This document shows, piece by piece, positions 9,932-20,300 of a DNA stretch of 64,000 bases. How positions within the stretch are numbered: the first letter of the stretch is position 1; every line of letters starts with the position of its first letter. Made by a program: the position numbers and the translations under genes. Below the pieces are notes generated by a model, which saw nothing but the letters and a program-made list of their open reading frames with translations, was not told the origin of the DNA and searched no databases. This stretch comes from an uncultured Flammeovirgaceae bacterium (lineage in GTDB: Bacteria > Bacteroidota > Bacteroidia > Cytophagales > Cyclobacteriaceae): NCBI GenBank assembly GCA_937884755.1, contig CAKZYJ010000470.1:1-64000 (forward strand). Direction: 5' to 3'.

Positions 9932-11413
9932 TTGGCTATGCGTTCTTGCTGCTACATTTTTCTTTTTATTTCTTTCGGGTTAATCTTAACTACTGCCAAA
10001 TCCCAAACTAGCTCTAATCCATCTTCTGACAAGCCCAACATTTTACTGATTCTGGTAGATGACCTGTCTTGGAGTGCAATCACTCCTTACGGAAACCAGT
10101 ATCAAGACATGCCGCATCTTACCCGTTTAGTTTCTGAAGGAATGAGGTTTACCGATGCCTACGTTACTCCTCAATGTACTCCAACCCGAGCTTCCTTACT
10201 TACCGGGCAGCACACGGCTCGTAACGAAATGTGGCACGTCATTCCTGGCTACGGCTATCCCTACGCTAAAATGAGGGAACCCACGTTCCGGCGGAACCTG
10301 CCCCGAGGCACTTATACGCTAGGCAAAGCATTGCAGGATCAGGGATACACTACCGCCCTGTTGGGAAAGTGGCATCTGACTGCTAACGACGATGGACATT
10401 ATCTTTATCTGTACGATCAGGGTAAAGCGTATTATGGTTTCGATTACGTAAACCCCCGGCAAAATCCGGAGAATTATGCGAATAGTGGGGATAAGGGAGT
10501 ACAGTTCCTGACGGACGAGGCTATTCAATTCATGGAGAGTTCGGTAGAGGATCAACAACCTTTCTTTGTTTACCTATCCCATCATAGTATTCACACCAAA
10601 GTATACGCTCCCGACTCGCTGGTAGCTCAGTACAAGTCACAAGGCTGGCCATTAGAAAAGCGGCAAATTGAGAAGGTGAGTTTTCCCAGCAATGCGGTTT
10701 ATCTGGCGGCTTTAAAGCATTTAGACAATTCGGTAGGACAACTACTATACGCTATTGAGCAATTAAGTATTGAAGAAAATACTGTGGTCATTTTTCTTTC
10801 CGATAATGGTGGAGATGATAGCCAGTTTGAAAATTATCCGCTACGCTACGGAAAAGGCTCGGCTTACGAAGGGGGTATTCGGGTTCCGTTGATTGTAAAA
10901 TATCCCAAGCTAATCAAGAGGGGAACTGCTTCCAATGAACCAGTACACGTGGTTGATATTTATCCCACGTTGCTAGATTTAGCGAGAGGCAAGGCAAAGG
11001 AAGATCATCCTTTAGATGGATTAAGTTTGCGTCCGCTGCTCACCCAACAGGGCAATCTCAACAGAGATGCGCTGTATTGGTATATGCCGCTGTATGATGC
11101 CCAGTGGGGAGCCACTCCTTCGGCGGTTATTCGGGAAGGGTCATATAAACTGATTCATTTTTTTGGCGATCATATCGATTTAGAGAATGGAGGTGCCTAC
11201 ATTACGGAAGCTAAAACTGTATTATACAACCTGGAAAAAGATATATCTGAAACTACCGATCTGTCGGGGGAGATGCCTGAGCGAGTTTCGGAAATGAAGG
11301 ACAAACTTCTACATTGGATTGATAAGATGGGAGCAGAACTGCCCACCCTAAATCCAGATTACAATCCTGATAGTGCGTTAGTCAGCAAACCCGGCGGACG
11401 CTTTAAGCTTTAG
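9932..11413 (+). CDS. Secreted sulfatase (arylsulfatase-like)
   Basis: Signal peptide, PNILLILVDDLSW, Cys-type signature CTPTRASLLTGQ, GKWHLT, LSDNGGD. Confidence 0.95.
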   Translation: MAMRSCCYIFLFISFGLILTTAKSQTSSNPSSDKPNILLILVDDLSWSAITPYGNQYQDMPHLTRLVSEGMRFTDAYVTPQCTPTRASLLTGQHTARNEMWHVIPGYGYPYAKMREPTFRRNLPRGTYTLGKALQDQGYTTALLGKWHLTANDDGHYLYLYDQGKAYYGFDYVNPRQNPENYANSGDKGVQFLTDEAIQFMESSVEDQQPFFVYLSHHSIHTKVYAPDSLVAQYKSQGWPLEKRQIEKVSFPSNAVYLAALKHLDNSVGQLLYAIEQLSIEENTVVIFLSDNGGDDSQFENYPLRYGKGSAYEGGIRVPLIVKYPKLIKRGTASNEPVHVVDIYPTLLDLARGKAKEDHPLDGLSLRPLLTQQGNLNRDALYWYMPLYDAQWGATPSAVIREGSYKLIHFFGDHIDLENGGAYITEAKTVLYNLEKDISETTDLSGEMPERVSEMKDKLLHWIDKMGAELPTLNPDYNPDSALVSKPGGRFKL

Positions 11414-11591
11414 AATATTCAACATACACATTGGGGCTGCGAAAGCGTGAGTGGATGTATAATAATCTACCCCGAGCTGCCACCTCTTACATCGGCCATG
11501 AATTTTTCTAATACTAAGTAGTAAAAAATACCAAGCTTTTTATCGGTAGAAAAATGGTTGAAAGACCTAGCTTTGCTCAAAACGAGGTACT

Positions 11592-12665
11592 ATGGTTGAT
11601 GTAAAGCATTTGAAATTAATTGTTGAGATTGATCGGCTAGGATCGCTCAGTCGAGCGTCAAAGGAATTAAATTTAACCCAATCTGCTCTAAGTCATCAGC
11701 TAAAAAATCTGGAAGAATATCTAGGAATTAGCGTTTTTCATCGGGTAGGAAATCAGCTATTATTTACTGAAGCTGGTAAGGAATTGCGGGATAAAGCCAA
11801 ACACATGATGACTGAGTTTGAAGCTCTCGAGTTAAAAATACAAGAGATCAAAGCAAGCCAGCTTAAGCGGTATGTGCATGGGTACAGCCAGCAAGAAGCC
11901 CAGCGGCTAGCTGATCAGGCCAGTACCGTGGCCGAGTACTTACACTATGATTCAATCTGGGAAGAAGAATCTAGAATATTAGAAGTTGGCTGTGGAGTGG
12001 GGGCTCAGACCGAGATCATTGCTCAAGCAAATCCTAAATCACAGTTTGTCTCCATTGATATCTCGGCGAACTCCCTAGAGATTGCTCGGGCAAAAATTGA
12101 AGAACAGCAGATTCAGAACGTTGAATTTCGGTTGCAGGATGCCAGAAAAATGAGCAAAGAAAAAGACGGGCTTTTTGATCATGTCTTTATCTGTTTTCTT
12201 TTGGAGCACTTAAGTACACCGGTTGAGCTACTGAAGGCTTTAAAGCATTTAATTAAGCCTGGGGGAACGATTACCGTTATTGAAGGTGATCATGGCTCAA
12301 CATTCTTTCATCCGGATAACGCGTTTGCTCAAAAGGTGGTTAGCGCCCAAGTTGCGTTGCAGCGAAAGCGAGGGGGAAATGCCAACATCGGTAGAGCGTT
12401 ATATCCTTTCCTGAACGAAGCTGGCTACAAAAATATAGCGGTAAGCCCCAGACAGATATACGTAGACGGTTCTAAGCCAAAATTAGTAGAAGGGTTTATT
12501 AAGAATACATTTACGGCGATGATTCAGGGCATGTCAGAGGGTATTCTTTCCGAAGGGGTGCTTACCAAGTCCGACTTACAAGAAGGCATTCGGGGACTGC
12601 TAAGAACCGCGGAAAGTGACGGGGTTTTTAGCTACACTTTTTTTAAAGCCCGGGCGATAGTTTAA
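11592..12665 (+). CDS. LysR-type HTH domain fused to a class I SAM-dependent methyltransferase domain
   Basis: N-term HTH (LGSLSRASKELNLTQSALSHQLKNLEEYLGISVFHR) then ILEVGCGVGAQTEIIAQANP…SIDIS…ARAKI, FDHVFICFLLEHL…LIKPGGTITVIEGDHG; one uninterrupted ORF. Confidence 0.85.
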   Translation: MVDVKHLKLIVEIDRLGSLSRASKELNLTQSALSHQLKNLEEYLGISVFHRVGNQLLFTEAGKELRDKAKHMMTEFEALELKIQEIKASQLKRYVHGYSQQEAQRLADQASTVAEYLHYDSIWEEESRILEVGCGVGAQTEIIAQANPKSQFVSIDISANSLEIARAKIEEQQIQNVEFRLQDARKMSKEKDGLFDHVFICFLLEHLSTPVELLKALKHLIKPGGTITVIEGDHGSTFFHPDNAFAQKVVSAQVALQRKRGGNANIGRALYPFLNEAGYKNIAVSPRQIYVDGSKPKLVEGFIKNTFTAMIQGMSEGILSEGVLTKSDLQEGIRGLLRTAESDGVFSYTFFKARAIV

Positions 12666-12786
12666 GTAGAAAGTATGCGTCTACCCTAACTGCTGAAGTT
12701 GATACTGCAAGCAAACCTATTAATTTTACTGGTAGTAAAAATATCTATCTTGTTGATCCAATAGAAACAGTCTAATTTAACGTACT

Positions 12787-14253
12787 ATGCCAAGGGTAAG
12801 ACGCATCGTCTGGGCATCAATTTGTATTATTGGTTGCTTGGTAGCACTGCATCCGGTGCAGGCTCAGGAAAAATATCGGGTGGTGATTATGACCGATATG
12901 ACCCACGATGATGGTAACTCACTGATTCGCTATCTGTACTATTCTCACCTCTTTGATACGGAAGCCATTATTATCACCAACCAACTTCCTGACTTCTACC
13001 ACGACGACCCGGAGCCCTGGAACAAGGGGCAGCGCATACTCAATGCTTATCAACAAGAATACGAACAGCTATCCCAACATCAGGAAGACTACCCTACTTA
13101 CCAAGAACTATCGGATGTTACTCATCGCGGGCGAGGGGCCTTACCCATTATCTGGTTAACCAACGAAAAGAAATTCAGTGGCCCTATTGGCGACCGCCAT
13201 ATGGAAAGTGAGTGGGGCGATATCCACTTTACCGATTGGATTGGGGAAGGAGAGAACCCGAATGGCGAGTCTAAAGATTCACCGGGAAGTGAATATTTGC
13301 AGAAGGTTTTTGAGAAGGAAGATGACCGACCTATTTACGTAGAAATGTGGGGTGGGCCGATCACTTTTATTCAGGCGCTCTACCGTTACCGTCAGCGGCA
13401 GGGAGAGGAAAAATTTCAGCAACTGCTGGATAAACTACACATCTACGGCATCCTCCTTCAGGATATTACTTTCGACTATTTAGTGGATCTGGACAAAGTA
13501 AAAGCGCTGGACTGTACCCGCTTTGGAACTACTCAGTCTACCTACGATGGCGAGCGAGTACAACCTCGTTGGCTGTTGCACGACGGTGGTCATTTTTGGC
13601 AGTACTGTTGCCCTCGCCAGCCTAACGTAAAACCTACTTTGCCGGAAGAAGTAAATGGTCATGGGCCAATGTCGGAACTGTACGATAACGGGGGTGAAGG
13701 CGATACCCCCTCCTTTCTGTATCTGATTAGCGCTGCCTTAGGATTAAATGATCCCCAGCAGCCCGAGCAAGGGAGTTGGGGGGGCTTGTTTCAACCCATG
13801 GGCGAGCAGTTTCCCGAAGGCTACTACCACACCTGCGGGGTAGATGTTTACCAACTGATGCGCTGGAAAGAAGCCGTGCAGAATAGCTTTATGAACCGGC
13901 TGGACTACTCCCTGAAGGATGCTAAAGCAGTGAATCATGAACCGCAGCCAGTGGTAAATAGTGATCAGACTAATCAGATTATCCGGATGGCGGTGAAACC
14001 AGGTGAGGAAGTTTTGTTAGATGCTTCTGCTTCTACTGACCCTGATGGAGATAAGTTAAGCTACTCATGGTTTTATTATCCCGAGGCCAGTAGTTATACG
14101 GGAAATTTTTCTCTAAAAAGTACGGATAAACCGATACAGCAGCTAATCGTACCGCAGGACATTCAAGGACTGGATTTACATATTATTCTGGAAGTGAAGG
14201 ATTCAGGATTACCCTCTTTGAGCGCCTATCGCAGGGTAGTACTGCATAAGTAA
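12787..14253 (+). CDS. DUF1593 domain-containing secreted protein (nucleoside-hydrolase-like fold)
   Basis: Signal peptide; YRVVIMTDMTHDDGNSLIRYLYYSHLFDTEAIIITNQ; C-terminal Ig-like (LDASASTDPDGDKLSYSWFYYPEA). Confidence 0.85.
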   Translation: MPRVRRIVWASICIIGCLVALHPVQAQEKYRVVIMTDMTHDDGNSLIRYLYYSHLFDTEAIIITNQLPDFYHDDPEPWNKGQRILNAYQQEYEQLSQHQEDYPTYQELSDVTHRGRGALPIIWLTNEKKFSGPIGDRHMESEWGDIHFTDWIGEGENPNGESKDSPGSEYLQKVFEKEDDRPIYVEMWGGPITFIQALYRYRQRQGEEKFQQLLDKLHIYGILLQDITFDYLVDLDKVKALDCTRFGTTQSTYDGERVQPRWLLHDGGHFWQYCCPRQPNVKPTLPEEVNGHGPMSELYDNGGEGDTPSFLYLISAALGLNDPQQPEQGSWGGLFQPMGEQFPEGYYHTCGVDVYQLMRWKEAVQNSFMNRLDYSLKDAKAVNHEPQPVVNSDQTNQIIRMAVKPGEEVLLDASASTDPDGDKLSYSWFYYPEASSYTGNFSLKSTDKPIQQLIVPQDIQGLDLHIILEVKDSGLPSLSAYRRVVLHK

Positions 14254-14336
14254 GTAGAGAAACTAGTCCGCAGGTAACTCCTTCAGCAATATACCGGTAA
14301 ACCTATTACCTTTGCGTCAACTAAGATTTTGCTGAT

Positions 14337-16043
14337 ATGATCCGATCTCGCGCTCAGGAATCCCGTGCTGCTATTGAGAAGTTATACATCACCATGCGGC
14401 ATCTGTTTATCCGGGGAAGCTATAAGCCGCTGGGGGTTTCCGGAGAATCGCTTATTCAGGCTTTGCACGTTCTTCAACCCGAAATCTACGGCTTGATTCT
14501 GGACCCCGAACGGGTAGAACTAAACGGCTTACTGTACGTACTGGATCGTCTGCCACGGGGTATTGAAGAGTGCCGTTATGTAAAACTCATTTCTCGTGAG
14601 GGCTACGAACATTCCAGTTTCGAAAATATTATTCCGGCCAAGCGGAGGCGGAACTGCTACCGGGTAGATGAATTACAGATGTACGTAGAAATGACGCGGG
14701 GCCGCAGCGATATCTACGATATTCTGACTCATTTGACATTCCTTTACAATGAAGCCGAGAAAATTCGTCGTAACGCGCTGGACCATAAAGGGAGGGAAAC
14801 CCCGGATTGGGTGAGGCTTCGGGAGCTGGTAGAGCAGGAGGCTCGGGAAGAAGATTGCGATTTGGAAGCAGCCTACTCTTACCTATCCAATGTACTCAGC
14901 CGTACTTACGAAGAAACCCGGCAGGCCTACCAGCAGTTTGCGGTAGACCCCACTCGTCACAGCCTTTTCCATATAGTCTACTATCTAGGAAAACTATCCA
15001 TAGAGGAGGCCCAAGGAAAGGGTGACCGTGAGATTAAATTTTCTAACACCCTACGTGAGCGGATAGGCCACCACGTATACGGCGAACTTTGGGCGAATAA
15101 TATTAAATCTATTCTGGAAGAAAAGAGACTGATTACCCGTCCGGTACATATCATCAGTGCTAATCTGCACAGTTTCGTCAACATTGTCTATGGCTACCAT
15201 GCGCTGGGAAGGTCGAGTTACGCAGAGATTGAGAAGCTGGCAGTAGAGATTAGTCAACAAAAGAAAACCCAACTTTTTAAGAAAATCCATGATTTTGCCT
15301 TGCAGCACGGCCTTACCGAAGTAGTTGATCAATCGGGTACCAATATCTCCATTCAGATTGTTGATACCGCCCAGTTACCTGGTGACTCTGTAGCTCCTGA
15401 TATTCCCAAACTCTCTGAGGATGAGGGGCAATCTCCCGTTTTGCTAATTATGGATTATGCTTTTGGCGAGCAGGCCTACGAGTGCATGGACGAATTATTG
15501 AAACCCTACGACGAGGAGAACGGTAGCTATCCGCTCAAAATAGAGTCCATCTCCATTATGGGTAAAGCCGGAATTTTGGAAGGAAACAAGGGCGACATTA
15601 TGATTCCTACGGCCCATGTGTTTGAAGGTACTGCCGATAACTATCCTTTAGACAACCAACTAGATGCCGATGCACTACGAGGTCACGGGTTGGAAGTATG
15701 TGTGGGGCCGATGATCACTGTACTGGGAACATCCTTGCAGAACAAAGATGTGCTCCGCTATTTTCTGAAATCCTCCTGGCAAGCTATTGGGTTAGAAATG
15801 GAAGGAGCTCATTACCAAAAAGCCATTCAGGCGGCAGCCAAAATCCGGAATAGTATTAACCCTAATGTTAAACTTCGGTACGCTTACTACGCCTCAGATA
15901 ATCCATTGGAAACCGGTAGCACCCTCGCCTCGGGCAGCTTAGGTCTAGAAGGAGTAAAACCTACCTATTTGATTGCTTTTAACATTCTCCGGCAAATTTT
16001 TTCAGCAAAAAAAGTGGAGCGGTTAGAAAGAGTTAATTCTTAG
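14337..16043 (+). CDS. DUF6909-like protein; C-terminal half resembles the nucleoside phosphorylase/nucleosidase superfamily
   Basis: C-terminal motifs SISIMGKAGILEGNKGDIMIPTAHVFEGT and AIGLEMEGAHYQKAIQAAA…YYASDNPLETGS. Confidence 0.6.
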   Translation: MIRSRAQESRAAIEKLYITMRHLFIRGSYKPLGVSGESLIQALHVLQPEIYGLILDPERVELNGLLYVLDRLPRGIEECRYVKLISREGYEHSSFENIIPAKRRRNCYRVDELQMYVEMTRGRSDIYDILTHLTFLYNEAEKIRRNALDHKGRETPDWVRLRELVEQEAREEDCDLEAAYSYLSNVLSRTYEETRQAYQQFAVDPTRHSLFHIVYYLGKLSIEEAQGKGDREIKFSNTLRERIGHHVYGELWANNIKSILEEKRLITRPVHIISANLHSFVNIVYGYHALGRSSYAEIEKLAVEISQQKKTQLFKKIHDFALQHGLTEVVDQSGTNISIQIVDTAQLPGDSVAPDIPKLSEDEGQSPVLLIMDYAFGEQAYECMDELLKPYDEENGSYPLKIESISIMGKAGILEGNKGDIMIPTAHVFEGTADNYPLDNQLDADALRGHGLEVCVGPMITVLGTSLQNKDVLRYFLKSSWQAIGLEMEGAHYQKAIQAAAKIRNSINPNVKLRYAYYASDNPLETGSTLASGSLGLEGVKPTYLIAFNILRQIFSAKKVERLERVNS

Positions 16044-16196
16044 TTTAAGTATATTTTTAGAACTGAGCTCTCTGTAATAAAAAGCTAGTAATAGTTATAA
16101 AAAATCGCAAATTTATGAGTTTAAGCACTATTTAGGCTAGCTTTTAAGAACGTCTTTTCGTATATTATTGTTCTTATTATAAGAATATTTACGACT

Positions 16197-17201
16197 ATGA
16201 AAGACGTTTCAAATCCCATTACAGAAATGGATGAACAGGAGTATGAGCAGTGGCAGCGCTCAATTCCGGCCCAGGTATTTCTGAACTATTTCTATGCGCT
16301 TAAACAACACATTACCGTTGCCGCGGAAGCGTATAATCTGAATAAAATAAATAATTTTCAGCAGTTAGAAGTTACGCTTACTGATAATGAAAAGGAATCA
16401 CTGAAGCGACATCTACTGAATAGCTGGAATACTGAATACACCATTCGGCAGACCGCTGCTTTGGGCGATATTGACTATCAGCAACACGCGCTCTACTGGA
16501 CATTCCCGAATGCCTTCTAGAGTGTTGAGGAATGTTTATTGGCATTGCGACTTGGTCAGCAGAATTGTTACCGTACCCGCGCCCGAGTTCTTCCGGAAGC
16601 TGGTCGGCTGGTGAAGCAAAAGTTCTATCCTGCGCCCTTATCATTTTACGCTTTCGGTGGGGCTCATCATCCTTCAATCTATGGGTTACCCAACGGTCGG
16701 TGGTCTAAACCGGCTTTAACATTAGCCCAAGATGAGCGGGAATCTCAGAGCCAGTTACGGCAGTTTTTGCGCACCACGCACCGACAGCGATCACAGCAGG
16801 TAAGAACCCGTGTGCAGAGTAATCCGCAAATTGCCTTGCGTAGTGAGCGCAGTGGTGACATACTCCGACGGTTTACCCGCGAACATTGGCAGAAGTTAGC
16901 CTGGCGAACTGGCTACACTACGGTGTTTCACTTACTACAAAGGTTAGTCGTCTCGGCTTCCAATCGGGAAATAGAGCGTTTCGTAGTTGCTGACATCGAT
17001 ACTCAGTTATTTCACGAGTCTTTACTCGAAGTGATTAGCTATATCAACTTTGTGCACGAAGCCTACGTAGCGCAGGCGGTTGGCCTGGAAACCTACGAAC
17101 ATTGGTTGGCTGACCTTCCGGTTTACCTTCAGCGTAGCTTCCTCACCAAGCGTTATAGAGTCCATATTTCACCGGTGCTTACGCAGGAAACCGCCGCTTG
17201 A
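16197..17201 (+). pseudogene. Uncharacterised ~333-codon ORF interrupted by one in-frame TAG (16518-16520)
   Basis: ORFs 16197-16520 and 16539-17201 share a frame; codons 16521-16538 read SVEECL with no further stop until 17201. Confidence 0.7.
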
Positions 17202-17319
17202 TAAGTCCCTTCGGGAGTGAGGTGTATTGGTTTTTTTGTTCTGCTGAAGAAGATTATACTCAAACAGTTAATAATAGAAAAAGTTGTATTTTCAGCGTTG
17301 GAAGTTATTTATTGTACCT

Positions 17320-20300
17320 ATGAGAAAAAATAGTAGACCATTTAATCCAAAATCATTTCAACTTTTATGTATATCGGCACTTTCATTCCTGATAGTGCTC
17401 AGCGGTTGTAAGAGCGAGGAACCGGTAGACCTGCGAATTAAGCAATTACCGCCGGAGCAAGTAGCGGAATTAACTAAGTCTATTGAAGCTTCGGTAAGTC
17501 CAGAGTTGGCTGAAGGACTTACCCTAAGTCTGTGGGCGATAGATTCGCTGGTAAACGATCCTATTGCCATTGACATCGATAATCAGGGTAGGGTTTATTA
17601 TACCCGCACCGCACGAGGATTAAACTCAGAATTTGATATTCGGGCGCATCAAGATTGGGAGATTCAATCTATCCAATTACAGCACGTAGATGATCGTAAG
17701 GAGTTTCTGCGTAAAACCCTATCGCCGGAGAATAGCAGTCAAAACGAGTGGCTGGAAGATTTAAACGAAGATGGTTCTCACGACTGGATGGATCTTACCT
17801 TGGAAAAAGAAAAAATATACCGGGTAGAAGATGCTTCAGGCGATGGTCTGGCCGATCGTGCCCAATTGGTGATTGAAGACTTCAATCGCGAATTCGATGA
17901 TGTACTTGGTGCGGTGTTGGTAGAGGGTGATGATCTCTACGCCGGAGTTGCTCCCGATTTGTGGAGGATCATAGATGAAAACGGCGACGGCATTGCCGAT
18001 GAAAAAACCTCTATCTCGCACGGTTACGGGGTACACGTTGGCTTTGGTGGTCACGGAATGTCCGGCCTGGAAATGGGACCTGATGGCCGTATTTACTGGG
18101 GCATTGGCGACATTGGTTTCCACGGAACCGACTCTGACGGAAAAGAGTGGAAGTACCCCAACCGTGGAGTGCTGGTGCGGGCCAATCCCGACGGTAGTGA
18201 CTTTGAAGTGTTCGCCATGGGTCTTCGTAATACCCACGAATTCACCTTTGATAAGTACGGAAATATTATCGGGCAGGATAATGATGGCGATCATCGGGGT
18301 GAGAGCGAACGGTTGGTATATATCGTAAACGGTTCGGATACTGGTTGGCGCATTAACTGGCAGTTTGGTAAGTACAAAGATCCCAAGAATAACGAATACA
18401 AAGTATGGATGGATGAGGGGATGTACAAACCCCGGTTTGAAGGACAAGCCGCTTACATTACGCCCTGTATCATCAACTACGTGAATGGCCCTACCGGCTT
18501 TCTTTACAATCCCGGTACAGCTCTGGGACCAAAGTGGAAAGACTATTTCTTTGTGGCTAGTTTCGTAGGGAATCCGTCACGTTCCGGTATTCACGCTTTT
18601 AAGCTCAATCCTGAGGGCGCGAGTTTCAAATTAGGCGAAACCGAACAAATCATGGGTGGAGTGTTAGCTACGGGAATGGATTTTGGCCCGGATGGAGCCA
18701 TGTACATGGGTGACTGGATTGATGGCTGGATTCCTAAGAACGAAGGCCGAATCTGGAAACTGGATGCCCCTAGTGGCACTGACTGGCCGGAGCGTAAGCA
18801 GACCCAAACTTTATTAGCGGAAGATTTTACCGAGCGAGACGATAATGCTTTGGGCGAACTATTGAAGAACCTCGACATGCGGGTGCGGCAGAAAGCTCAA
18901 TTTGAATTGGCGAAGCGAGGTGAAGATGGTGCCGAGGTGTTTCGGCAGATGGTAGCTCAAACCGAGCACCAATTAGCTCGGGTGCATAGCATCTGGGGGC
19001 TAAGTCAGCTAGCCCGGCAGGAAGAAACCTACGCGGAAAGCCTGATGCCTCTGCTAAAGGATGCCGACCCGGAAATTCGGGCCCAAGCGGCTAAGTGGCT
19101 GGGCGATACTCGTTATGCATCAGCCGCCGAGGCCTTAGTACCAATGTTGAAGGATGGTTATTCCCGCGCCCGCTTCTTTGCCGCCGAAGCTCTAGGGCGT
19201 ATTGCCTACGAACCGGCTGTTCAACCTCTGATCGACCTGCTGGAAGCCAACAACGATGAAGATGCGTACCTGCGTCATGCCGCAAGTCTGGCTTTAGCCC
19301 GGATTGGTAAAACTGAGCCAGTCGTAGCACTGTCGAGTCACCCTTCTCGGGCGGTGCGAATTGGAGCCGTTGTCGCGCTTCGCCGTATGGAAGAACCAGG
19401 GATAGCTAAGTTCTTAGATGATGAAGATGAGTATATCGTGACGGAAGCCGCTCGGGCTATCAACGATGATTACTCCATTGAAGATGCTCTTCCAGCATTG
19501 GGTGATGTCTTAAAAGATAGCCGGTTTACCAACGAAGCCTTGGTGCGACGAGCTATTAATGCAAACCTACGGGTTGGTAGCGATGAAGCTTTACAAAACT
19601 TATTAGATTTTGCTTTAGGTCAAAGCAATCCAGAAGCGCTTAGAGCCGAAGCAGTGGCTGCCTTAGGAACCTGGGCTGAACCTTCAGTTTTGGATCGGGT
19701 AGACGGTCGTTATCGGGGTGAAATAAAGCGTGACCCCGCGAAAATTCAAGATGCTGCTTCTCAACCGCTTATCCGATTGACATCTCAATCTGCACCCGTC
19801 GTGCGATTAGAAGCTACGAAAGCCATTGGACGGTTAGGCTTTTCCAAAGGAGCACCTCAATTGCTGGCTGGACTGAAGACTGATGGGAATCCCGAAGTAC
19901 GGGCCGAAGCACTGAAGGCATTGGTTGCGCTGGATTATGATCAAATAGGTAATGCAGTGGAGATCGCACTAGCAGATAAAGAAAAGAGTGTGAGGGTAGT
20001 TGGTTTGGATTTAATGAAGCAAATGGATATTTCTCAGGATTTGATGGTATCATTACTGACGGAGGTAATCGATACGAAAACGGCCGAAGAAAAGCAGGCG
20101 GCAATGTTGACCCTCGGAACACTTCCCGTTGAGCAAACCAAAAATACCTTTGAAAATTTACTGACTAAATTAGAAGATGGTGGCCTTCCTCCTGAGGTCC
20201 ATCTAGAATTGACGGAAGCTATCGATAGTACTAAGGCCGAAGATCTGATTGCCCGATTGGAGAAAATCCAGGCTAACTCAACCGATGCTGAATCAGCGTT

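Noticed and set aside
16518-16520. TAG as pyrrolysine or programmed recoding site
   Set aside because: No Pyl machinery or recoding element is visible and Pyl is not expected in Bacteroidota. Kept only as an interrupted-ORF finding.
17836-18447. 203-aa minus-strand ORF
   Set aside because: Antisense to the conserved propeller region of 17320-20766; composition follows the opposite frame.
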